The notes beneath the pieces were generated by a model. That model did not search any database and was not told where the DNA came from. It saw nothing but the letters and a program-made list of their open reading frames with translations. A program made the position numbers and the translations under genes. DNA of 64,000 nucleotides from Comamonas badia DSM 17552 (lineage in GTDB: Bacteria > Pseudomonadota > Gammaproteobacteria > Burkholderiales > Burkholderiaceae_C), in assembly GCF_000484635.1 (NCBI RefSeq), contig NZ_AXVM01000006.1:248001-312000 (forward strand). The letters are read 5' to 3'. This document shows, piece by piece, positions 19,465 through 28,607 of this stretch (position 1 is its first letter; every line of letters begins with the position of its first letter).

Positions 19465-19510
19465 CACGAAGGTATATAGGCAAAATGCAATATAAGAATT
19501 TATTGATGTC
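19465..19510 (-). promoter_or_regulatory. AT-rich probable promoter/operator of the sulfur cluster
   Basis: A strikingly AT-rich island in GC-rich DNA upstream of the YeeE/YedE pair. On the minus strand it includes ATTCTTATATTGC and CTATATACC, two TATA-containing half sites about 20 bases apart. Sulfur-responsive ArsR-type repressors (BigR/SqrR) bind AT-rich dyads, but no such regulator is in the window and the match is only suggestive. Confidence 0.35.
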
Positions 19511-19595
19511 GATCAGCGCTGTCAATATCGGAAACCCGTAGTGGCGCCAGGGCGCATGCCGTACAGTTGCCGCCACCACGCACAGCGCAAGTCCC

Positions 19596-20678
19596 ATGCA
19601 CCCGCCGACACTCACCAACCGTACCCTGCTGCTTCTGCTGGTCGCCGTCACGATCGCATTTGGCGCCATCCTGCTGCCGCTGCACGGCGCGATTTTCTGG
19701 GGCATGGTGCTCGCCATCCTGTTCGCGCCGCTGCACCGGCGGCTGCTGGCACGCATGCCGCGCAGGCCCAATCTGGCGGCACTGGCAACGCTGGCCATCT
19801 GCCTGCTGATCGTCATCCTGCCGATTCTGGCCATCAGCGCCTCGGTCGTGCAGGAGGCAGGGGCGGTCTATCAGCGGGTGCGGTCGGGCCAGCTCAATTT
19901 CGGCGCCTACGCGCAGCAGATCTGGTCCACCCTGCCCACCTGGGCACTCAATCTGCTTGAGCGCCTGCACCTGGGTACCTTTGCCGAGTTGCAGACACGG
20001 CTGGCCAGTTTCGGGGCCCAGGCCAGCCAGTTCCTGGCCAACCAGGCCGTGAGCCTGGGCTCGAACACGCTGCAGTTCATCGTCAATTTCGGCGTGATGC
20101 TCTACCTGCTGTTCTTCCTGCTGCGCGACGGCACGCCGCTGGCGACGCGCATCTTTCACGCGGTGCCGCTGGATGAAGCGCACAAGCGCGCCCTGGCGAT
20201 CAAGTTCATCACCGTGATCCGCGCCACCGTCAAGGGCAACATCGCCGTGGCCGCCACGCAGGGCGCGCTGGGCGGGCTGATCTTCTGGGTGCTGGGCATC
20301 CAGGGGCCGGTGCTCTGGGGCGTGCTCATGGCCTTTCTCTCGCTGTTGCCAGCGGTGGGGGCCGGCCTGATCTGGGGGCCGGTGGCGCTGTACTTCCTGG
20401 CCACCGGCGCCACCTGGCAGGGCGTGACGCTGGCGCTCTATGGCGTGGGCGTGATCGGTCTGGTGGACAACCTGCTGCGCCCGCTGCTGGTGGGCAAGGA
20501 CACCAAGATGCCGGACTACGTGGTGCTGATCTCCACCCTGGGCGGCATGTCGCTGTTCGGGTTGACCGGTTTCGTGATCGGACCCATGGTGGCAGCGCTG
20601 TTCATGGCCACCTGGGATATTTTTTCACCGCCGCCAGCCATCCCCTCGCACCCCGGGGCCCGCAAAGACCATGACTGA
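19596..20678 (+). CDS. AI-2E family transporter (YdiK/PerM type)
   Basis: 360 residues with about eight hydrophobic segments. The C-terminal half has the family features FLSLLPAVGAGLIWGPVA and DNLLRPLLVGKDTKMPDYV. The family includes the quorum-signal exporter TqsA, but most members have other or unknown cargo, so autoinducer transport should not be assumed. Divergent from the sulfur cluster. The ATG at 19596 precedes the first membrane helix; the ribosome site is weak. Confidence 0.85.
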   Translation: MHPPTLTNRTLLLLLVAVTIAFGAILLPLHGAIFWGMVLAILFAPLHRRLLARMPRRPNLAALATLAICLLIVILPILAISASVVQEAGAVYQRVRSGQLNFGAYAQQIWSTLPTWALNLLERLHLGTFAELQTRLASFGAQASQFLANQAVSLGSNTLQFIVNFGVMLYLLFFLLRDGTPLATRIFHAVPLDEAHKRALAIKFITVIRATVKGNIAVAATQGALGGLIFWVLGIQGPVLWGVLMAFLSLLPAVGAGLIWGPVALYFLATGATWQGVTLALYGVGVIGLVDNLLRPLLVGKDTKMPDYVVLISTLGGMSLFGLTGFVIGPMVAALFMATWDIFSPPPAIPSHPGARKDHD

Positions 20679-20812
20679 CCGCGTACCGGGCGCCAGGGAG
20701 CCTTCCAACCCAGGTTTTTCGCTGGGCCGTTGGCGCGAGGCCCGTTGGCGCTCTTGCGCCCAGCGCCCAAACGGTACAGGCACTCCGATCACACCACCCA
20801 GGAGACTTCCGT

Positions 20813-21751
20813 ATGCCCCTTGATCCCCACCTCGCCGCCGTCCTGCAGATGATCGCCGGCTCGCGCGCCAAGCCCATCGCCGAAGGCACGCCCGAAGAAG
20901 GCCGCGCCGCCTACCTGGCGCTGACCGCGGGCTCGCTCACGCCCGAACAGCGCGTGCCCGTGGCCAGCGTGCGGGACACCACCGTGCCCGGCGGCGCGGG
21001 CCCCGTTCCTGCGCGCATCTACCGGCCCGAAGGCGCAGGTCCGTTTCCCACCGTGGCCTTTTTCCATGGCGGCGGCTACGTGATCGGCAATCTGGACACA
21101 CACGACAACATGTGCCGCGAAATCTGCCGTGGCGCACAGGCCGTACTCGTATCGGTGGATTACCGCCTCGCGCCGGAGCATCCATTCCCCGCGGGCATCG
21201 AGGATGCCGTGGCCGCTGCCCGGTGGGTCGTCGCGCATGCGCAGGAGCTGGGCGGCAACGGCGTCGTGGCCGTGGCGGGCGACAGCGCAGGCGGCAATTT
21301 TTCCGCCGTGGTGGCGCAGCAGCTGCGCGATGCGGGTATTCCGCTGGCCGCACAGTTCCTCATCTATCCGGCAGTGGACCACGCCGCTGCCGCATACCCC
21401 AGCGCCAAGCAGAACGCCAAGGGCTACTTCCTCGAAGTGGAAACCATGGCCTGGTTCTTCCACCACTATGCCGGGCATGTCGCCGACACCCTGGACCCGC
21501 GCCTGGCACCGCTGCAGGCGGCGAGCCTGGCCGGGTTGCCACCGGCGGTGATCATGACCGCCGAATTCGACCCGCTGCGCGACCAGGGCATGGCCTATGC
21601 CGAGGCCCTGCGCGCCGCGGGCGGCCAGGCCGAGCTGATCCAGGGGGCGGGCATGATCCACGGCTTCTTCGACATGGGCCGCTGGTCACCCGGCGCGCAA
21701 GCCATCATCACGCATGGCATCGAACGCTTGCGCGCCCTGCTGGAAGCATGA
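20813..21751 (+). CDS. alpha/beta hydrolase of the hormone-sensitive-lipase (HGGG) family
   Basis: 312 residues. The oxyanion motif HGGG is at residues 85-88 and the nucleophile is in GDSAG (Ser158). The acid and base of the triad are probably in AEFDPLRDQG and GMIHGFFDMG. It should be a cytoplasmic carboxylesterase acting on short acyl esters; the substrate is unknown. AGGAGACTTCCGT precedes the ATG, a good ribosome site. Confidence 0.9.
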   Translation: MPLDPHLAAVLQMIAGSRAKPIAEGTPEEGRAAYLALTAGSLTPEQRVPVASVRDTTVPGGAGPVPARIYRPEGAGPFPTVAFFHGGGYVIGNLDTHDNMCREICRGAQAVLVSVDYRLAPEHPFPAGIEDAVAAARWVVAHAQELGGNGVVAVAGDSAGGNFSAVVAQQLRDAGIPLAAQFLIYPAVDHAAAAYPSAKQNAKGYFLEVETMAWFFHHYAGHVADTLDPRLAPLQAASLAGLPPAVIMTAEFDPLRDQGMAYAEALRAAGGQAELIQGAGMIHGFFDMGRWSPGAQAIITHGIERLRALLEA

Positions 21752-21854
21752 GGAGCGCGCAGCTCCGCAAAACCGCCGGCGGGATATCCCGCTTGCGCGC
21801 CGCGATGACGATGCGACACTTGGAAGGTCTTCCTCAGTCATCCGCGAGAGAGCC

Positions 21855-22721
21855 ATGTCCACACCCGATACCGTCTATGCCTGCCTCGATGGCCTGAACA
21901 CCACCCCTGCCGTGGTCGATGGCGCCTGCTGGGCCGCGCAGCGCCTGGGCGCGCCGCTCACGCTGCTGCACACGCTGGAGCGGCCCGAGCCCGCCGCGGC
22001 CGTGGGCGATTACAGCGGCGTGCTCGGCATGGGCGCGCAAGATCTGCTGCTGCAGCGTCTTTCCGATCTGGACGAAGAGCGCGCCAAGGTGGCGCAGGAG
22101 GCCGCCCAGCGCATGCTCGACGAGGCACGCTCGCGCGTCTGCCAGGAATCCGTGCCGCAGATGCGGACACTGCTGCGCCAGGGCGACCTGATCGACGTGC
22201 TGCTGACGCAGGAGCCGAGCGCGCGCCTTTTCGTGCTGGGCAGCAACCGCCGCCCCGCCACGGCGCGCAAGCTGCGGCTGGACCACCGCATCGAGGCCGC
22301 CGTGCGCAACCTGCGCCAGCCGGTGATGGTGATGGACGCCGTGCCGTTCGCCGCGCCCGAACACTTCGTCGTGGCCTACGACGGCAGCGCCACGGCCGAC
22401 CGCGCGGTTGCGGCGGTGGCGCGCAGCCCGCTCCTGAAAGGCATGCCGGCGCAGCTGGTGATGGCGGGCGACTGCCCCGCGCGGCTGCAGGAGCGCCTGC
22501 GCGCCGCGCAAACGCAGCTGGCCGATGCCGGGTTCGCCGTGACCAGCCGCATGTTGCAGGGTTTGCCCGAAGAGGTGATTCCGCCGCTGATGGACAGCCT
22601 GGGCCATGCGCTGCTGGTGCTGGGCGCCTACGGCCATTCGCGCATCCGCCAGCTCATCGTGGGCAGCACCACCACGGCGCTGCTGCGGCTGTGCAGCGTG
22701 CCGGTGGTGGTGTTGCGTTGA
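21855..22721 (+). CDS. universal stress protein with two Usp domains
   Basis: 288 residues made of two tandem Usp domains. The second ends LGAYGHSRIRQLIVGSTTTALL, which matches the ATP-binding G-x2-G-x9-G(S/T) pattern; the first has the looser FVLGSNRRPATARKL. Such proteins aid stress survival. The start at 21855 (MSTPDTVYACLDG) fits the family; an upstream open frame runs through the end of the hydrolase gene and is not needed. Confidence 0.87.
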   Translation: MSTPDTVYACLDGLNTTPAVVDGACWAAQRLGAPLTLLHTLERPEPAAAVGDYSGVLGMGAQDLLLQRLSDLDEERAKVAQEAAQRMLDEARSRVCQESVPQMRTLLRQGDLIDVLLTQEPSARLFVLGSNRRPATARKLRLDHRIEAAVRNLRQPVMVMDAVPFAAPEHFVVAYDGSATADRAVAAVARSPLLKGMPAQLVMAGDCPARLQERLRAAQTQLADAGFAVTSRMLQGLPEEVIPPLMDSLGHALLVLGAYGHSRIRQLIVGSTTTALLRLCSVPVVVLR

Positions 22722-22746
22722 TGCACCATCGCACTGCCATTGCCGC

Positions 22747-22777
22747 TTGACCTTGACACTGCGTCAAGCCTCAGACT
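22747..22777 (+). promoter_or_regulatory. MerR/CueR-type copper promoter
   Basis: A -35 box TTGACC (22747-22752) is followed by a 19-bp spacer, the unusual length typical of MerR-family promoters, and a weak -10 CAGACT (22772-22777). The spacer holds the dyad CTTGAC-N5-GTCAAG (22752-22768), which looks like CueR-type operators. It directly precedes the copper cluster. No MerR-family regulator gene is in the window. Confidence 0.7.
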
Positions 22778-22784
22778 CCGCTGT

Positions 22785-24197
22785 GTGCCATTCAAATTTC
22801 CTCGCATTCTTGCTGCGTCGCTCGCCATCTTGGGGCTGGTCGGCTGCGCCTCGGTATCGCCCGATGGTGGCTTCGGCGTGGTCGCGCAGCAGGCTGGCGG
22901 ACATCTCGATGCAACGCTGTCCTACCAGCGCACGCTGCAGGACACCGACGCTGCCCGTGAACGCACGGCGCAGTTGCTGGCCCAGCCGCTCAGCGCCGCA
23001 ACCGCGGTGCAGATCGCGCTGCTGGGCAACCGTGAGCTGCAGGCGCGCTACGGCCAGCTGGGTCTTGCCGAGGCGGAACGCGTGCGCGCCGCCACGCTGC
23101 CCAACCCACTGCTAAGTCTTGGCCGTCTGGCGGGCGGCGGCGTGGTGGAGATCGACCGCGCGCTTTCGCTCGACGTGCTCGGCCTGTTCACGCTGCCGCT
23201 GGCGCGCCAGCTCGGCGAGCGGCAGCTCAGGCAGGCGCAGTGGCAGGCGGCGATCGACACCATCGCCACCGCGGCTGCCGCGCGCAAGGCCTTCTACGGC
23301 GCGGTGGCGGCGCGCCAGCTGGCCGATTACGCCGCGCAGGCCGCGGATGCCGCGGATGCCGCCAGCGAACTTGCCGCGCGCATGCAGGCGGCGGGCAACT
23401 TTTCACGACTCGAACGTTTGCGTGAGCAAGCCTTTGCCCAGCAGGCCGGCAGCCAGCTCACCCGCGCACGCCACCAGCAGGCGGCGGCACAGGAGCGGCT
23501 GGCGCGCGCCCTGGGGTTGACCCGTGAGCAGGGCATGCCAAAACTGCCCGAACGCCTGCCCGACTTGCCGCAAGCACCTCTGGCCGCACCAACGGTGGAG
23601 CAGGCGGCGATCGACCGGCGCCTGGACGTGCAGCTGGCGCGCCAGGCCGTCGAGGCCAGCGCCGACGCGCTCGGGCTCAGCCACGCCACCAGCGTCGTCA
23701 ACGCGCTTGAGATCGGCGCACAGAACCGCAGCGCCACGGGCGAGCCGCTGGCGCGTGGCTATGAAGTCACGCTGGCGCTGCCGCTGTTTGACTTTGGCCA
23801 GGCACGCAATGCCCGTGCGCAGGCGCTGTACATGCAGGCGGTGCACCGCACGGCCGCGGTGGCGCAGCAGGCGCGCTCCGAGGTGCGCGAGGCCTGGTCG
23901 CTCTACCAGAGCAGCTGGCAACTTGCGCGGCTGCAGCAGGCCGAGGTCGTGCCGCTCGGGCAGCAGGTCTCCGAGGAAATGGTGCTGCGCTACAACGGCA
24001 TGTTCGCCAGCGTGTTTGACCTGCTCGCCGATGCGCGCCGCCAGGCGGGCGCGGTGATGCAGGCGATCGAGGCGCTGCGCGATTTCTGGATTGCCGACAC
24101 CGACCTGCAAAGTGCGCAGAGCATTGGCCTGGCACAGACCGCCGTGCCCGTTTTCTCCACGGGCAGCGAACCCGAAGCTGCCTCCGCAGGGCATTGA
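22785..24197 (+). CDS. TolC-family outer-membrane lipoprotein of the copper cluster
   Basis: 470 residues from a GTG start. A lipoprotein signal ends ILGLVGCASV. Two outer-membrane-efflux (TolC) repeats follow, with long Ala/Gln-rich helices and ALPLFDFGQARNARAQ in the second. No ATG precedes the signal peptide in frame; GTG 22785 gives the ideal signal, while TTG 22740 would begin inside the promoter. With the -10 box at 22772-22777 the transcript would start within about one base of this GTG, implying a leaderless mRNA. It is probably a metal-efflux channel working with the multicopper oxidase encoded next. Confidence 0.83.
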   Translation: MPFKFPRILAASLAILGLVGCASVSPDGGFGVVAQQAGGHLDATLSYQRTLQDTDAARERTAQLLAQPLSAATAVQIALLGNRELQARYGQLGLAEAERVRAATLPNPLLSLGRLAGGGVVEIDRALSLDVLGLFTLPLARQLGERQLRQAQWQAAIDTIATAAAARKAFYGAVAARQLADYAAQAADAADAASELAARMQAAGNFSRLERLREQAFAQQAGSQLTRARHQQAAAQERLARALGLTREQGMPKLPERLPDLPQAPLAAPTVEQAAIDRRLDVQLARQAVEASADALGLSHATSVVNALEIGAQNRSATGEPLARGYEVTLALPLFDFGQARNARAQALYMQAVHRTAAVAQQARSEVREAWSLYQSSWQLARLQQAEVVPLGQQVSEEMVLRYNGMFASVFDLLADARRQAGAVMQAIEALRDFWIADTDLQSAQSIGLAQTAVPVFSTGSEPEAASAGH

Positions 24198-24201
24198 GCC
24201 G

Positions 24202-25566
24202 ATGACGCAACGCAGACATTTCCTCAGAACCGCCGGCGCCACCCTGCTGGGCGCCGCCGCCGTGAGCCGCGCCGGGGCTGCGCGCCTGCCCGAGGCGGCC
24301 ACGCACAAGGGATCGGCCACGCTGGTGCCGCCGCCACCCGCGAATGGCCGGCCCTATCGGCCTCTGGTCACGCTCAACGGCTGGTCGCTACCCTGGCGCA
24401 TGAAGGATGGCGTGAAGGAATTCCACCTCGTGGCCGAGCCCGTCACGCGCGAGATTGCGCCCGGCACCGTGGCCAATCTCTGGGGCTACAACGGCGCCAG
24501 TCCCGGCCCGACGATCGAGGCCGTCGAAGGGGACCGGGTGCGCATTTTCGTCACCAACCGCCTGCCCGAGGTGACGACCATCCACTGGCACGGCATCCTG
24601 CTGCCCTCGGGCATGGACGGCGTCGCCGGCCTCACGCAGCCGCCGATCGCCGTGGGCAAGACCTGGATGTACGAGTTCGTGCTGCAGCGCTCGGGCACCT
24701 TCATGTACCACCCGCACGCCGATGAAATGGTGCAGATGGCGATGGGCATGATGGGCCTGTTCATCGTGCACCCCAAAGACCCGCGCCAGCACCGGGTGGA
24801 CCGCGACTTCGGCTTCATCCTCAACGCCTACGACATCGAGCCCGGCGCGGCGACGCCGCGCATCGCCACCATGCTCGATTTCAATCTCTGGACCTGGAAC
24901 AGCCGGGCGTTTCCCGGCATAGACCCGCTGGTGGCGCGCACCGGCGAACGTGTGCGCGTACGCGTCGGCAACCTGACGATGACCAACCACCCGATCCACA
25001 TGCACGGACCGCACTTCGAAGTGACCGGCACCGACGGCGGCTGGGTGCCGAAATCCGCGCGCTGGCCCGAGGTGACGACCGACATCGCCGTCGGGCAGAT
25101 GCGCGCGTTCGAGTTCGACGCCATCGCCGGCGACTGGGTGATCCACTGCCACAAGAGCCACCACACCATGAACGCGATGGGTCACGGCGTGCCGACCATG
25201 ATTGGCGTGCAGCAGAAGGATCTGCTGGAAAAAATCCAGCGCCTGGTGCCCGATTACATGGTGATGGGCGACCGCGGCATGCACGACATGGCCGAGATGG
25301 AGATGCCGCTGCCGGACAACACCGCGCCGATGATGACCGGCACCGGCCCGTTCGGGCCTATCGGCATGGGCGGCATGTTCAGCGTCGTCAAGGTGCGCGA
25401 CGACCAGCGCCCCGGCGACTACACCGACCCCGGCCCCTACCGCCACCCCGCGGGCACGCTGGCGAGCGAATACACCGCGGAACTGCCCGAAGCGCCGCAG
25501 GCGGGCGCGCCGCGCACTTCCACTGCCCCGCTGCAGGTGCGCAAGCCGCACGACGGACACCACTGA
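24202..25566 (+). CDS. TAT-exported multicopper oxidase, probable copper resistance
   Basis: 454 residues. The twin-arginine signal is RRHFLRTAG. Copper-ligand motifs are HWHG (128-131), HPHAD (170-174), HPIHMHGPHF and HCHKSHHTM towards the C-terminus, giving type 1 and trinuclear sites. A Met/Gly-rich stretch follows (MHDMAEMEMPLPDN and later GPIGMGGMF), as in copper-tolerance oxidases. It should oxidise Cu(I) or phenolic substrates in the periplasm. The ATG lies 4 bp after the TolC-like gene stop. Placed between a TolC-like gene and a CusF-like gene behind a CueR-type promoter, copper detoxification is the likely role. Confidence 0.9.
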   Translation: MTQRRHFLRTAGATLLGAAAVSRAGAARLPEAATHKGSATLVPPPPANGRPYRPLVTLNGWSLPWRMKDGVKEFHLVAEPVTREIAPGTVANLWGYNGASPGPTIEAVEGDRVRIFVTNRLPEVTTIHWHGILLPSGMDGVAGLTQPPIAVGKTWMYEFVLQRSGTFMYHPHADEMVQMAMGMMGLFIVHPKDPRQHRVDRDFGFILNAYDIEPGAATPRIATMLDFNLWTWNSRAFPGIDPLVARTGERVRVRVGNLTMTNHPIHMHGPHFEVTGTDGGWVPKSARWPEVTTDIAVGQMRAFEFDAIAGDWVIHCHKSHHTMNAMGHGVPTMIGVQQKDLLEKIQRLVPDYMVMGDRGMHDMAEMEMPLPDNTAPMMTGTGPFGPIGMGGMFSVVKVRDDQRPGDYTDPGPYRHPAGTLASEYTAELPEAPQAGAPRTSTAPLQVRKPHDGHH

Positions 25567-25578
25567 TTGAAGACCGCC

Positions 25579-25938
25579 ATGAGACCCACGCTTTTCTTGC
25601 CGCTGATCGCGGCTCTGCTCCTGGCCACAGCTGCCAGCGCCCAGACCGGTACGGCACACCAGGGCCACGGTGCCCAGCCCGCCAACGCCAACGCCAACGC
25701 CAACGCCAACGCGGGCAGCCTGAGCGAAGGTGAGGTTAGAAAAATCGATAGCGCCCAGGGCAAGATCACGCTGCGCCACGGCCCGATCGCCCACCTGGAG
25801 ATGCCCGGCATGACCATGGTCTTTCGCGTCAGCGATCCGGCACTGCTGGATGGCCTGAAGGCGGGCGACAAGGTGCGCTTTCGCGCCGAGCAGATCAACG
25901 GCGCGCTCACCGTGACCGAAATCGCTCCGGCGCACTGA
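25579..25938 (+). CDS. CusF-like periplasmic copper-binding protein
   Basis: 119 residues. The signal peptide ends ATAASA. A His/Gly segment and an Asn-Ala repeat linker lead to a CusF-type OB fold with the motif HGPIAHLEMPGMTMVF. The MPGMTM methionines match the CusF copper ligands, but the usual Trp before the Pro is replaced by Met (EMPGM rather than GWPAM). It should carry Cu(I) in the periplasm. It follows the multicopper oxidase by 12 bp. ATG 25579 was chosen over the TTG at 25567. Confidence 0.83.
   Translation: MRPTLFLPLIAALLLATAASAQTGTAHQGHGAQPANANANANANAGSLSEGEVRKIDSAQGKITLRHGPIAHLEMPGMTMVFRVSDPALLDGLKAGDKVRFRAEQINGALTVTEIAPAH
25681..25710. repeat. GCCAAC hexanucleotide, five tandem copies, inside the CusF-like gene
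   Basis: Five perfect copies encode the alternating Ala-Asn linker between the signal peptide and the copper-binding domain. Being a multiple of three, slippage would lengthen or shorten the linker without a frameshift. Confidence 0.9.
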
Positions 25939-25962
25939 CACCGGGGCTGGTTCAGCCTTGCC

Positions 25963-27567
25963 TCACCCCGCCGCCGCCTCCACCAGCCGCCGCGTGTAGG
26001 GGTTGCGCGGCCGATCGAGCACCTGGCTGCAGTCGCCCGATTCGAGCACCTCGCCCTCCTTCATGACGATGACCTCATGCGCCATCGCGCGCACCACGGC
26101 GACGTCGTGCGTGATGAGCAGATAGGCCAGCCCCCGCTCCTTCTGCAGGCGCTGCAGCAGTTGCAGCACCTGCTGCTGGATGGTCACGTCCAGCGCACTC
26201 GTCGGCTCGTCCAGCACCAGCAGTTCGGGCTCGACGATGAGCGCGCGCGCCACCGCGATGCGCTGGCGCTGGCCGCCGGAAAACTCGTGCGGATAGCGCG
26301 CCAGCAGGCCGGGGAACTGGGCCTCTGCCAGGCCGACGTCGGCGAGCATCGCCAGCACGCGCGCGCGGCGCTCGACCTCGGGCAGTTCAGGCGCATGCAC
26401 CCTGAGCCCCTCGCCGACGATTTCCTCTACCGTGAGGCGCGGCGAGAGCGACGAGAACGGGTCCTGGAACACCACCTGCACGCGCCGGCGCAAGGCCTGG
26501 TTGTGGGCACTGTTGTGCTGCGCGGGCTGATGCCACTGATCGCCCGCCACCATGAGCTGGCCGGTGCTGGGCAGCAGCCCCAGCAGCGCCTGCGCGAGCG
26601 TGGATTTGCCCGAGCCGGATTCGCCCACGACGCCCAGCGTGCGTCCTGCGGGAATCCGGAAATCCGCCCCCTTGACCGCAACGAATTCCCCCTTGCGAAA
26701 CCAGCCGCGCACACCCGGCAGCGGCACCGGATAGCCCACCCGCAGCCCTTGCGCCCGCACCGCGATGCCGCCTTCCGGTGCACCTTCGACCACGTCGCGC
26801 CGCGGTGTGCTGGCGATGAGCCGGCGGGTGTAGGCATGCTCGGGCGCCTCGAAAATCCGCGCCGTGCCGCCGCCCTCCACCAGATGGCCCTGCTCCATCA
26901 CCGCCACGCGATCGGCAAAGCGGCGCACCATCAAAAGATCATGCGTAATCAAAAGCACCGCCATGCCGGTCTGGCGCTGCAGATCGGACAGCAGATCAAG
27001 GATCTGGCCGCGCAGGCTCACGTCCAGCGCCGTCGTCGGTTCATCGGCCAGCAGCAGTTTGGGGCGGCTGGCCAGCGCCATGGCGATCATGGCGCGCTGG
27101 CGCTGCCCGCCAGACATCTGGTGCGGAAAGCTGGCGGCGCGCCGCGCCGGCTCGGGGATGCCCGTGCTTGCCAGCAATTCGATAGCTGTCTGCGCTGACT
27201 GGGTGCGCGTCAGCGCCTGTTTCAGCATCAAGATTTCGGCCACCTGCGCGCCCACCGTCATCAAGGGGTTGAGCGCCGTCATCGGTTCCTGGAAGATCAT
27301 CGCCACGCTGCTGCCGCGCACGCCGCGCAATGCGCGCTCGGAGAGCTGCAGCAGGTCTCGCCCCTCCAGCAGTGCGCGCCCGGTGATGTGCGCCTCGCCC
27401 GCCAGGCGCAGCAGCGAGAGCGCGCTCACCGTCTTGCCTGAGCCCGATTCGCCCACCAGCGCAAATTTTTCGCCGGCGCGAATCTCGAAATCCACGCCGT
27501 GCACGACTTCCTTGTCGCCAAAGCGCACGCGCAAATCCTGCACCTGCAACAGCACCGGCGCGTTCAT
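25963..27567 (-). CDS. yejF: YejF, ABC transporter ATPase (two fused nucleotide-binding domains)
   Basis: 534 residues with two complete ABC domains. Walker A motifs are GESGSGKT and GESGSGKS, signatures are MSGGQRQR and FSGGQRQR, and Walker B motifs are LLLADEPT and LLVLDEPT. It powers the YejABEF importer for oligopeptides or microcin C-like compounds. It overlaps yejE by 4 bp (ATGA). A repeat-like palindrome lies within the first domain (27181-27225). Confidence 0.93.
   Translation of the reverse strand: MNAPVLLQVQDLRVRFGDKEVVHGVDFEIRAGEKFALVGESGSGKTVSALSLLRLAGEAHITGRALLEGRDLLQLSERALRGVRGSSVAMIFQEPMTALNPLMTVGAQVAEILMLKQALTRTQSAQTAIELLASTGIPEPARRAASFPHQMSGGQRQRAMIAMALASRPKLLLADEPTTALDVSLRGQILDLLSDLQRQTGMAVLLITHDLLMVRRFADRVAVMEQGHLVEGGGTARIFEAPEHAYTRRLIASTPRRDVVEGAPEGGIAVRAQGLRVGYPVPLPGVRGWFRKGEFVAVKGADFRIPAGRTLGVVGESGSGKSTLAQALLGLLPSTGQLMVAGDQWHQPAQHNSAHNQALRRRVQVVFQDPFSSLSPRLTVEEIVGEGLRVHAPELPEVERRARVLAMLADVGLAEAQFPGLLARYPHEFSGGQRQRIAVARALIVEPELLVLDEPTSALDVTIQQQVLQLLQRLQKERGLAYLLITHDVAVVRAMAHEVIVMKEGEVLESGDCSQVLDRPRNPYTRRLVEAAAG
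27181..27225. repeat. copy of the palindromic repeat inside yejF
   Basis: ATAGCTGTCTGCGCTGAC, then GCGTCAGCGC: the GCGCTGAC/GTCAGCGC arms pair over 8 bp. The left arm resembles ATAGCTGCCAGCGCTT of the 7995 copy. The coding frame stays open (LTRTQSAQTAIELLAS) and the length looks normal, so overlap by chance is possible. Confidence 0.45.
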
Positions 27568-28607
27568 TGGTCGGCCTTTCGCGGATCGAGCGCGTCGCGC
27601 AGCGCATCGCCCATGAAGGTGAGCAGCAGCAGCGTGACCACCAGCACCGCAAAGGTGAAGATGGAAATCCACCAGGCATCGATGTTGTTCTTGCCCTGGC
27701 TCAGCAGTTCGCCCAGGCTGGGCGTTCCGGGGGGCACGCCCAAGCCCAGGAAGTCGAGCGAGGTGAGCGCCAAAATCGCCCCGCTCATGCGAAACGGCAG
27801 AAAGGTGACCACCGGCACCATGGAATTGGGCAGGATGTGGCGCCACATGATGGCGCCGCTCCTGACCCCCAGCGCACGCGCCGCCTTGACGTAATCGAGC
27901 TGGCGGTTGCGCAGGAATTCGGCGCGCACGTAGTCCGAAAGGCCCATCCAGCCGAAGAGTGAAAGCAGCACCAGCAGCAGCGCGATGCTGGGCGCGAAGA
28001 TGGCGCTGAAGATGATGAGCAGATACAGCTCTGGCATCGAACCCCAGATTTCGATGAAGCGCTGAAAGGTGAGATCGATCCTGCCGCCAAAAAAGCCCTG
28101 GACCGCCCCGGCGAGGATGCCCAGCACCACGCCCACCGCCGTGAGCGCCAGGCCGAAGAGCACGCTCACGCGAAAGCCATAGATGAGCTGCGCGAGCAGG
28201 TCGCGCCCGCGGTCGTCCGTGCCCAGCCAGTTGTCGCGCGAGGGGCCGGACGGGTTGGGCGACTTGGCGAAGTAATTGAGCGTGTTGGCGCCATAGGGGT
28301 TGAGGGTGTAGAGCGCCCAGTTGCCGTTTTCCGAAAGCTTCTCGCGCACATACGGATCAAGGTAGTCGGTGGGCGTCTGGAAGTCGCCGCCGAAGGTGGT
28401 TTCCGGGTAGTCGTGCAGCATCGGCAGGTAATACTGGCCGTCGTAGCGCACAAGAATCGGGCGGTCGTTGCTCACCAGCTCCGCGCCCAGACTCACCAGC
28501 GTGAGCGCGCAGAACAGGACCAGGCTCCAATAGCCCAGCCGGTTGCGCTTGAACCGCAGCCAGGCGCGGCGCGTGGGCGAGAGGCTGGATGCGGGCGCGT
28601 CAGCCAT
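27564..28607 (-). CDS. yejE: YejE, ABC transporter permease
   Basis: 347 residues with about six membrane segments. It shows the binding-protein-dependent permease (EAA) region RAARALGVRSGAIMWRHILP and, at the N-terminus, a long periplasmic stretch (YDGQYYLPMLHDYPETTFGG), typical of YejE. It forms the membrane channel with YejB. Its start overlaps the end of the upstream PIN-domain toxin gene by 8 bp, and its end overlaps yejF by 4 bp. Confidence 0.93.
   Translation of the reverse strand: MADAPASSLSPTRRAWLRFKRNRLGYWSLVLFCALTLVSLGAELVSNDRPILVRYDGQYYLPMLHDYPETTFGGDFQTPTDYLDPYVREKLSENGNWALYTLNPYGANTLNYFAKSPNPSGPSRDNWLGTDDRGRDLLAQLIYGFRVSVLFGLALTAVGVVLGILAGAVQGFFGGRIDLTFQRFIEIWGSMPELYLLIIFSAIFAPSIALLLVLLSLFGWMGLSDYVRAEFLRNRQLDYVKAARALGVRSGAIMWRHILPNSMVPVVTFLPFRMSGAILALTSLDFLGLGVPPGTPSLGELLSQGKNNIDAWWISIFTFAVLVVTLLLLTFMGDALRDALDPRKADQ

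Noticed and set aside
20683-20785. Possible small mobile repeat between the AI-2E and esterase genes (GTACCG ... CGGTAC)
   Set aside because: The arms are only 6 bp and the inner match is poor; chance in GC-rich DNA is likely.
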